From contig NW_027133893.1 in NCBI RefSeq assembly GCF_037392515.1, positions 124,001 through 188,000 on the forward strand: a DNA stretch of 64,000 bases, written 5' to 3'. A program made the position numbers and the translations under genes. Positions 12,801-24,800 of this stretch are shown here, piece by piece. The notes beneath the pieces were generated by a model, which was not told the origin of the DNA, did no database searches, and was given only the letters and a program-made list of their open reading frames with translations. Position 1 is the first letter of the stretch, and each line of letters starts with the position of its first letter. This DNA comes from Haliotis asinina (lineage: Eukaryota > Mollusca > Gastropoda > Lepetellida > Haliotidae).

Positions 12801-15800
12801 ACCCTTTAGTCCCATGGTCCCATCACTCCCATTAGTCCCATCACACCCTTTAGTCCCATGGTCCCATCACTCCCATTAGTCCCATGGTCCCATCACACCC
12901 ATTAGTCCCATGGTCCCATCAGTCCCATTAGTCCCATCACACCCTTTAGTCCCATGGTCCCATCACACCCTTTAGTCCCATCACACCCATTAGTCCCATC
13001 ACACCCATTAGTCCCATCACACCCATTAGTCCCATGGTCCCATCACTCCCATTAGTCCCATCACACCCTTTAGTCCCATGGTCCCATAACACCCTTTAGT
13101 CCCATGGTCCCATCACACCCATTAGTCCCATGGTCAATTCACACCCTTTAGTCCTATGGTCCCATCACTCCCATTAGTCCCATCACACCCATTAGTCCCA
13201 TGGTCCCATCACACCCATTAGTCCCATGGTCCCATCACACCCATTAGTCCCATGGTCCCATGACTCCCATTAGTCCCATGGTCCCATCACACCCTTTAGT
13301 CCTATGGTCCCATCACACCCATTAGTTCTATGGTCCCATCACACCCTTTAGTCCCATGGTCCCATCACACCCATTAGTCCCATGGTCCCATCACACCCTT
13401 TAGTCCCATGGTCCCATCACACCCTTTAGTCCCATGGTCCCATCACACCCTTTAGTCCCATGGTCCCATCACTCCCATTAGTCCCATGGTCCCATCACAC
13501 CCATTAGTCCCATGGTCCCATCACACCCATTAGTCCCATGGTTCCATCACACCCATTAGTCCCATGGTCCCATCACACCCATTAGTCCCATGACACCTAT
13601 TAGTCCCATCACACCCTTTAGTCCCATGGTCCCATCACTCCCATTAGTCCCATGGTCCCATGACACCCATTAGTCCCATGACACCCATTAGTCCCATCAC
13701 ACCCATTAGTCCTATGGTCCCATCACACCCATTAGTTCTATGGTCCCATCACACCCTTTAGTCCCATGGTCCCATCACACCCATTAGTCCCATGGTCCCA
13801 TCACACCCATTAGTCCCATGACACCCATTAGTCCCATCACACCCTTTAGTCCCATGGTCCCATCACTCCCATTAGTCCCATGGTCCCATCACACCCATTA
13901 GTCCTATCACTCCCTTTAGTCCCATGGTCCCATCACTCCCATTAGTCCCATCACACCCTTTAGTCCCATGGTCCCATCACACCTATTAGTCCCATGGTCC
14001 CATCACACCCATTAGTCCCATCACACCCTTTAGTCCCATGGTCCCATGACACCCATTAGTCCCATCACACCCTTTAGTCCCATGGTCCCATCACACCCAT
14101 TAGTCCCATCTCACCCATTAGTCCCATGGTCCCATCACACCCATTAGTTCCATGGTCCCATCACTCCCATTAGTCCCATCACTCCCATTAGTCCCATCAC
14201 AGCCATTAGTCCCATGGTCCCATCACTCCCATTAGTCTCATCACACCCTTTAGTTGCATGCTGAGCATGCCGCATGATCCCCTTTCTACCCACGTGACTA
14301 CCTCAGAGTGATCATTATTCTTCTCGATGCACTACTGTGCCAGTTAACTTGAGAAATATATCATTGGTACCTGGAGCAAGCATTGTCCTGAATGTGCTCC
14401 TTTATCAAAGACACTTTTAGAGCATGTAGATGTGCTTGCTCCTGTTGGCTGGCTGGTTGATTGCCCGACAAAACCTCTGCATTCAATGACCCATCTTAAA
14501 TGCTAGTCATTCGAAGATTCCACTGTTAGAAGGTGATGATTTTATTGGCAAGTTATCTACAGTACTCCTTAAGAACAGTTCTTTTAGTTTTTAGTTGGGT
14601 TGATACCCATGTGGGATTCGAATCCAAAGCCATATGGCATTGTTTAATGAGATGTTTACTTGTCGTTCTGCCTCATTGAACTTACACAGCCGATCTGCAT
14701 CATCAAATCACTGGACTGATTTACCACACTCAATCGGCTCACGAGGCTGAACTGTTTCACCACAGTATTGGGTCACAACATGAAGTCAGTTTGCCATGTA
14801 CGACTGTTTCTCATAGCCAAAAGGGCTCACATCATCAAATAGATTCCCCGCACCAAAACGGTTTGCTTTGCCGTAATGGCTCTCTTCACCAAAATGATTC
14901 ACCTCTTTGAACCAGTTCACTTTGGCCAGAACATTTCACCTCATGGAACTTGTGCATCTGATCATTCCAGGTCTCTCCATCGGCTTAGATCACTGTATCA
15001 AACCAATCGAAACCACAGTGTCGATCCAGATCACACTCAATTTCTGGCTCATAAATCTGAACTAGATCACCAAGCTGAACTGATTTATCAGCCTGAATTG
15101 CTTTCCTATGCCGTAATGTTTCACCACGTCGAACTGGTTCATATCACCGAACTGGTTCACCTGGCTGTTCAAGATTACTCAACTGTCAACATTCATGACA
15201 CTGTCATTATTTGTCAATAATACATCGTTCAGACCTTGCCTACCAGTTCCATTGATTTACAGAATTCAGTGAACGCCCATTGTTGTCTCATGTGATTTCA
15301 TGCATGGTGCACCATTCCAGCCGACTGGTTTGTAAGAGTCTTCTCCCCGTTTGGTATCTGTGGTGCCTCTTAAAACAGCCAACCCACATCAAACCTTGTG
15401 TTTGTTTATTTCAGATTGGAGATAGTAACTAACTAACCCACAGCAAACCTCATGTTTGTTTATTTCAGATTGGAGATAGTAACTAACTAACCCACAGCAA
15501 ACCTCGTGTTTGTTTATTTCAGATTGGAGATAGTAACTAACTAACCCACAGCAAACCTCATGTTTGCTTAGTCAGTAACCTTTGAGATGCAGGAATTGAG
15601 TTGGTTGATTCACCACACTTGGTCACTTGGTTTGCTGGCTACCCAGAGAAGGATACCTGATGTGCTAATTATTACCTTCAACATGAAGGATCGGAACTTG
15701 ACATCCTCATGAGGATCGTAAACTGGCATCTAGAATTTGCCAAATTTGTTGAACTATAATAGTTTTCAACATGATCCTAGTTTTCAGGGCTTTTGTGAAT

Positions 15801-18800
15801 TCCTCACTACCGAGTGGTTATCTCGAAGCTTGAGAGTCTGTTTTGTTTATTCAGATTTCCAGTGTCAGTGCCTGGAGCTTGTGATAGCTGTCTAGATATG
15901 TGTACTATAGTAGCTAGTAATAATTGCCTTACCGCTTGTGAGGTGCTTAAAGTTTTTAGTCAAAACTTACCGCACCTGGTACCCTTGTTCTGCTGGCTGA
16001 ACAGAGATAGTAGCTGTTTGATTCACTGTGCTGAATTAGTTTACGTTTTATGTCAGTAGTGCAAACATTTAGACATATTACTCTTGGCACTTGATGTTTT
16101 GACGATCCCAGCTCTCAAGACTCCTCTGTGACTGGGCTCAACTCATTCCAGATTGAATGTAACTTCTGATCTTCACGTTTGATGAATGATTTGGTTCAGT
16201 GAATCTCAACCCTAACCCTAACCCTAACCCTAACCCTAACCCTAACCCTAACCCTAACCCTAACCTTTGGAGTAGATATCCGCTTATCAACCACCAGATT
16301 GGGCATTGCTAGATTAATTTGCTACACCAGATTTTTTTTACGATGCTTCTCTGAGTCAAGTTACTACAGACTAACACCATAACAGCGATTTGATGTATCA
16401 CTGGGTGCAGTCTTTCCCTGTTTCATGATTTTTACAACCCTTCCTCTTACATCATCGGTAAGTTTCTTCACAGACGGGTCAGGTTACTGTACATAGTAGC
16501 AGTGACGTCAAATAGCCAGAATTGCTTAACCTGGATTTTATGGATTGTGATTCGCCTGGTTTACTAAAGGCCGAGTTGTCCAGATTTATGTGGCTGTTGC
16601 ATCGTGGGTAATGTTTGCAAATGGTTGACTACAGTTTGTTTACAGGAAATTTTGATGATTAGAGTGACTATGAAGTGACTACGAATTTCATCAATTTGTT
16701 TACAATGTGAATGTTCCTGTAGCTTGACCCTCCTGCATGCAGCACTCCATTTGTACTGTCATGGTAGCTGGACTAGGGGAACGTTTTTATCTCAGGAGAT
16801 ATCCTTTTGTCAGAGGCAAGAATTGCTCGATATCTCATTTCCCTCGACCAGCGAGATGCCCACCTTCACATCCACACCGTTGGAGGTATCTCCGATTCGC
16901 TTTCAAGGGGCGTCATTACCACTGGATGATCCTGCTGTCTGGCTGAATATCTATACCCCTGTAGTTTATACACAGGTAACCAAAGCCATAACATTTCAAG
17001 GTACCTACATGGACATCTATATGGATCTTCAGTGTTTAGCTTTTGTATTGCGATGTAGAAGTGTTCAACAATTGCATGAGGGAGGACTGTGGCTGAACAC
17101 CACATTGGTTGGGAGCAACCTCTCCCTGGGAGAGCTTGTGCCTAGTAAGCCACAGGAGAACCCATCACTAGTATATGTCCTGTGTCAGTTGGATCCAGCC
17201 TCCCTGGGAGAGCTTATGCCTAGTAAGCCACAGGAGAACCCATCACTAGTATATGTCCTGTGTCAGTTGGATCCAGCCTCCCTGGGTCATTGCTGTGAAG
17301 GTCGTCATTAGCATGTTTAGTGTGTACTGTCAGTGCTTTCTAACTTAGGGTAATCTGTGACATGATGTCCAATCATAGGATGAGTTTAAAAATGGAAATT
17401 TTAACAAATAAATTGTATATTTATATACTTATCGTATCTCACTCAATGTATTCGTGTAATCTCTGGGAGAGTAGTGGTCCATTCACTGATAGTATTGGTG
17501 TATTCACTGAGTGTATTTGTGTATTCACAGGGAGCATATTCATGCATTCACTGAGTGTATTGGTGTATTCACTGGGAGAATATTCGTGCATTCACTGAGT
17601 GTATTGGTGTATTCACTGAGTGTATTGGTGTATTCACAGGGAGCATATTGGTGCATTCACTGAGTGTACTGGTGTATTCACTGGGAGAATATTGGTGCAT
17701 TCACTGAGTTTACTGGTGTATTCACTGGGAGAATATTGGTGCATTCACTGAGTGTACTGGTGTATTCACTGGGAGCATATTGGTGCATTTACTGAGTGTA
17801 TTGGTGTATTCACTGGGAGAATATTGGTGCATTCACTGAGTGTACTGGTGTATTCACTGGGAGCATATTGGTGCATTCACTGAGTGTACTGGTGTATTCA
17901 CTGGGAGAATATTGGTGCATTCACTGAGTGTATTGGTGTATTCACAGGGAGCATATTGGTGCATTCACTGAGTGTATTGGTGTATTCACTGGGAGAATAT
18001 TGGTGCATTCACTGAGTGTACTGATGTATTCACTGGGAGAATATTGGTGCATTCACTGAGTGTATTGGTGTATTCACTGGGAGCATATTGGTGCATTTAC
18101 TGAGTGTATTGATGTATTCACTGAGTGTATTGGTGCATTCACTGAGTGTATTGGTGTATTCACTGGGAGAATATTGGTGTATTCACTGAGTGTATTGGTG
18201 TATTCACTGAGTATTGGTGTATTCACTGGGAGAATATTGGTGCATTCACTGAGTGTATTGGTGTATTCACTGAGTGTATTGGTGTATTCACTGAGTGTAT
18301 TGATGTATTCACTGAGTGTATTGGTGCATTCACTGAGTGTATTGGTGCATTCACTGGGAGAATATTGGTGTATTCACTGGGACCTTATTGGTGCATTCAC
18401 TGAGTGTATTGGTGTATTCACTGGGAGAATATTGGTGTATTCACTGGCAGCATATTGGTGCATTCACTGCGGGTATTGATGTATTCACCGAGTGTATTGG
18501 TGTATTCACCGAGTGTATTGGTGTATTCACTGTGTGTATTGGTGTATTCACTCAGATTGTATTGGTGTATTCGCTGGGGTTTATATCTGTAATCTTTATT
18601 TATATTGGTATATTCACCTAGTGTATTAGTGTATTTTTTTAGTGTAGTGGTGTATTCACTGAGTGTATTGGTGTCTTCACTGAAGGTGTATTCACTGGGA
18701 GTGTTTTGGTGTATTCACCTTTACTTTTTACTTTCAGGTGTAGACTCCAGCACATCAGGACACAAACTGAACTTTATAGTCGTCCGAGACGACATGATAG

Positions 18801-21800
18801 CAAGACAGGTGACAATGATTCTATTCACCCGTCTGTCTGCCAGTTCACTTGGTACATGTGTCTGTGTTTGTACATCTGCACATCTCTCTGTCTTCGACCC
18901 TTCTGTTTTTCTGTTTACCTCTTTGACTGTCTGTTTGTCTGTCTTGTTTGACTCGCACGTTAGTTGGTTAGTTGGTTGCATGCGTGTCTGTACCTGTTTG
19001 TGTCTGTGATGCTGTATATCAGTTTGGCTGTATGCCTGGCCTGGCTATACACACATCACACATTACACACATCACACATGCAACCCTGACAAACATTATA
19101 CACATCACATATACAAACCATGACAAACATCAACAACATCACACATACAATCCAGACAAACATTGCTCACATCACACATACAATCCAGACAAACAGCAAA
19201 AACATCACTTATACAACCCTGACAAACATTGCACACATCACACATACAACCCTGACAAACAATGCACACATCACACATACAACCCTGACAAACATTACAC
19301 ACATCACATATACAACCCTGACAAACATCAAAAGCATCACACATGCCTTGCTGGTTGTGTTGTGTGTTCCATCAGTGGATCCAGGCTCATGTATGTATGT
19401 GAGTTTCCTGATGGTATGAAATATGACCAGTAGATGTTTGTCTGTCCACAGGCTCACGGCCTTCATGTTCCAGAGAAGCTCCTGTTACTGCAGGCCATGA
19501 TTGAGAGAAATGCCACCAGGATCATGTATCATGCCTTCTGTGGGCAGCATGAGTGAGTAGCTCCGTTCTGAATGTGAGTTTGAACCTTGTTACCAAATGT
19601 TGTGTGTCGCAGGTTTGTACAAGGCACTCCTTGTTGCAGGGCAGAGTTGGAACTTGCTGTGAGGATGACGGCAGGGCCTGCCCTGACGATGGCTGTCAAA
19701 GAGATGAAGGCTTGTATTAAGGGGTCAAGGTGGGAATGTTATATCACTCGTAGACTCATGTCAACATACTATGAAATCACATCTCATATCTCAGGCAAGT
19801 CACATATCACACACAGACATGAGACACCTAAGATATCATCATGCACAACTATCTTGTCAACAACTGACTGATAAACATACACAAACATCACACATACAAA
19901 GCTGACAAACATCAAAAACATCACACACAAACCCTTACAAACATATGCATTACAAACATCACACATAAAACCCTGACAATCATCAAAAACATCACACATA
20001 CAACCCTGACAAACATTACAAACATCACACATACAACAATGACAAACATGAAAAGCATAACACATACAACCCTGACAAGCATTACACACATCACACATAA
20101 CAGCTGGACAAACATTACACACATCACACGTACAACCCTGAGAAACATTGCACACATCACACATACAACCCTGACAAACATTACGCACATCACACATAAA
20201 ACCCTGACAAATATTGCATGCATCACACATAAAACACTGACAAACAGTACATGCATCAAACATGCCTCCTGGACAAACATTACACACATCACACATACAA
20301 TCTGACAAACATTACACACATACAATCTGACAAACATTACACACATACAATCTGACAAACATTGCACACATACAACCCTGACAAACATTACACACATCAG
20401 ACATACAACCGTGACCAACACTACACACATCACACATACAATCTGACAAACATTACACACATACAACCCAGACATACATTACACACACCACACATACAAC
20501 CCTGATGAACATTACACACATCACACATACAATCTGACAAAGATTACACACATACAACCCAGACATACATTACACGCATCACACATGCAACCCTGACAAA
20601 CATTACACAAATCACGCATACAACCGAGACAAACATTACACACATCACACATACAACCCTGATGAACATTACACACATCACACATACAACCCTGACAAAC
20701 ATTACACACATCACACATACAATCTGACAAAAATTACACACATAGAACCTTGACATACATTACACGCATCACACATACAACCGTGACAAACATTACACAA
20801 ATCACGCATACAACCCAGATGAACATTACACACATCACACATACAACCGAGACAAACATTACACACATCACACATACAACCCTGATGAACATTACACACA
20901 TCACACATACAACCCTGATGAACATCACACGCATCACACATACAACCCTGATGAACATTACACACATCACACATGCAATCCTGATGAACATTACACACAT
21001 CACACATACAATCCTGATGAACATTACACACATCACGCATACAACCCAGACATACATTACACACATCACACATGCAACCCTGATGAACATTACACACATC
21101 ACACATACAATCCTGATGAACATTACACACATCACGCATACAACCCAGACATACATTACACACATAACACATACAACCCTGATGATCATTACACACATCA
21201 CACATACAACCGTGACAAATATTACACATGTACAACCCTGACAAACATTACACACATCACACATACAACCCTGACAAACATTACACACATCATAAATGAT
21301 GCAAAAAAGTAGCGAATTGCTGCTGTTCTATTCTGTGATATGACATTTTGTGTTGTTAAATGGTAGTAAAATGAAATAGATGCAAATTTGATCTCATCAC
21401 TATATGGCTGGAGTAATAGTGATGTGACGTGAAACATGACTCAACTCTGTCCCGACAAACATTACACACACATGCACCACAGACAAACATCCCACATATC
21501 TCACACATCAGATACACAACACTGACAAGCATAACACACACTACACACACATCCCACATATCTCTCACATCGAAAAGATACTAGAGAAGCATCACACATA
21601 GATGGCATATACCTCACACAGATCACACAAACATCACACATACCTCACACACATGCCACACACAGAAGAAATCACAGCTATCTAACTGGTGATTGTGTTG
21701 TCAGCCAGCAGCGGGTGTGTCTCTACTCTGTCCATGACTCATTAATCCTGCCGCTCACGGTCATCCTGGGAAGCTATGATGGAAGATGGCCGCCCTTTGC

Positions 21801-24800
21801 GGCAGACATCCGCTTGGAGCTGTATGCCGACAAGCAAGGGGAACACTGGGTGCGCGCTCGATACTGTGGGAAGGTGAGATGTAGAGACTCTGTTATAGTG
21901 TGATATAAACACTGTTATAGTGGGGTGTGTGATATGGACACTGTTTTAGTGAGGTATGTGATATAGACACTGTTTATATTGAGGTGTGTAATATAAACAC
22001 TGTTATGGTGTGGTGTGTGCTATAGACACTGTTATATTGAAATGTGTAATATAGACACTGTTATAGTGAGGTGTGTGATATAGACACTGTTATAGTGAGG
22101 TGTGTGATATAGACACTGTTATATTGAAGCGTGTGATATAGACACTGTTATAGTGAGGTGTGTGATATAGACACTCATAGTGAAGTGTGTGATATAGACA
22201 CTGTTATATTAAAGTGTGCGATATAGACATTGTTATAGTGATGTGTGTGATGTAGACACTGTTAAAGTGAAGTGTGTGATATAGACACTGTTACATTGAA
22301 GTGTGTGATATAGACAGTGTTATAGTGAGGTGTGTGATATAGACACTTATAGTGAAGTGTGTGATATAGACACTGTTATATTGAAGTGTGCGATATAGAC
22401 ATTGTTATAGTGATGTGTGTGATGTAGACACTGTTAAAGTGAAGTGTGTGATATAGACACTGTTACATTGAAGTGTGTGATATAGACAGTGTTATAGTGA
22501 GGTGTATGATACAGACACTGTTATATTGAAGTGTTTGATATAGAGACTGTTTTAGTGAGGTGTATGATATAGATGCTGTTATATTGAAGTGTGTGCTATA
22601 GACACTGTTTGTAGTGTGGTGTGTGCTATAGACACTGTTATATTGAAGTGTTTGATATAGAGACTGTTTTAGTGAGGTGTATGATATAGATGCTGTTATA
22701 TTGAAGTGTGTGCTATAGACACTGTTTGTAGTGTGGTGTGTGCTATAGACACTGTTATATTGAAGCGTGTGATATAAAGACTGTTTTAGTGAGGTGTATG
22801 ATATAGATGCTGTTATATTGAAGTGTGTGCTATAGACACTGTTTGTAGTGTGGTGTGTGCTATAGACACTGTTATATTGAAGTATGTGATATAGACACTG
22901 TTATAGTGAAGTGTGTGATATAGACACTGTTATATTGAAGTGTGTGATATAGACACTGTTATAGTCAGGTGTGTGATATAGACACTGTTGTAGTGAGGTG
23001 TGTGATATAGACACTGTTTCAGTGAGGTATGTACCATAGACACTGTTATATTGAAGTGTGTGATATTGACACTGTTATACTGAAGTGCATGATGTAGACA
23101 TTGTTATAGTGAGGTGTGTGATATAGACACTGTTATAGTTAAGTGTGTGATATAGACACTGTTATAGTGAGGTGTGTGATATAGACACTGTTAAAGTGAG
23201 GTGTGTGATATAGACGCTGTTGTAGTGAGGTGTGTGATATAGACGCTGTTATATTGAAGTGTGTGCTATAGACACTGTTATAGTGAAGTGTGTGATATAG
23301 ACATTGTTATAGTGAGGTGTATGATACAGACACTGTTATATTGAAGTGTGTGATGTAGACACTGTTATAGTGAGGTGTGTGATATAGACGCTGTTGTAGT
23401 GAGGTGTGTGATATAGACACTGTTATATTGAAGTGTGTGCTATAGACACTGTTATACTGAAGTGCGTGATGTAGACATTGTTATAGTGAGGTGTGTGATA
23501 TAGACACTGTTATAGTTAAGTGTGTGATATAGACACTGTTATAGTGAGGCGTGTGATATAGACGATGTTGTAGTGAGGTGTGTGATATAGACGCTGTTAT
23601 ATTGAAGTGTGTGCTATAGACACTGTTATACTGAAGTGCGTGATGTAGATATTGTTATAGTGAGGTGTGTGATATAGACACTGTTATAGTGAGGTGTGTG
23701 ATATAGACACTGTTATAGTTAAGTGTGTGATATAGACACTGTTATAGTGAGGTGTGTGATATAGACACTGTTAAAGTGAGGTGTGTGATATAGACGCTGT
23801 TGTAGTGAGGTGTGTGATATAGACGCTGTTATATTGAAGTGTGTGCTATAGACACTGTTATAGTGAAGTGTGTGATATAGACATTGTTATAGTGAGGTGT
23901 ATGATACAGACACTGTTATAGTGAAGTGTGTGATGTAGACACTGTTATAGTGAAGTGTGTGATATTGACACTGTGATATGAGTCAGATCTTGACATTTTG
24001 ACTTTTTCTAATTACTTAGATATATGGTATTATATTTTCCATGAATTCCATGGAAACAATTCAAACTTTGTCTAAAAGGACAATAAGTAACTGTCAGATG
24101 AGTTGTCCTTTCAAACATGTGGGGGCTGGGGTGATGTGTCATCTTCTGATAACTCTTGTTTAAAAGTTTGTCTAAACCTGCAATCATGAAAATTGTTTTG
24201 AAAACTTTGTTTTCACAATCTACTGCCACTTAATATTGTTACCTGCTTATATTTTCTGAGATACAACTTGTTTTCACTGACGATTCTGTCAAGATCACTT
24301 CTGATTATATTGGTTATAAATTGTTCTTGTAGTTCTCTTACAAGCGGTTTGGTCATGATTCAAAAACATTTAACTACGTGTAGGAAGTAGATTTGATCTT
24401 TTAACATGAGAAAACAAACCATAATTTTACTGATTCTCACACTGACTGTAGACTGTGATGCCATTGTTTTTAAAATTTGACGACTCCCTGTTGCAAACAT
24501 TTGTCAGTTTGAGAATCAATGCTGTTTACGATTGTTTTCACAGGGTTACAGAATCTAAACTTCTTTTTTCTGAAAGTAAAATATGTTTTTGATTGATGGA
24601 CAAAAGGATTTTGCATGTAAATGCTTATAACATAACAATTTCTTGGAAGCGATGTAGGTGTCAATATTATACTGATTTCAATATTATTGTCACTTCGACC
24701 ACAGCCTAGGAAGAAATCATTATGGTACAAGTGTGTCATGCAAATCCTCTTGGTCATCAACCATTTACTACAACTACTTAGTAGTGTTGATATTTTTAAC

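Noticed and set aside
19105..21290. Cys-rich minus-strand frames (CDVCNVCQGCM repeats) resembling metal-binding or keratin-associated proteins
   Set aside because: The 33-bp intronic minisatellite read in reverse. It lies antisense within a gene and shows no unique coding sequence.
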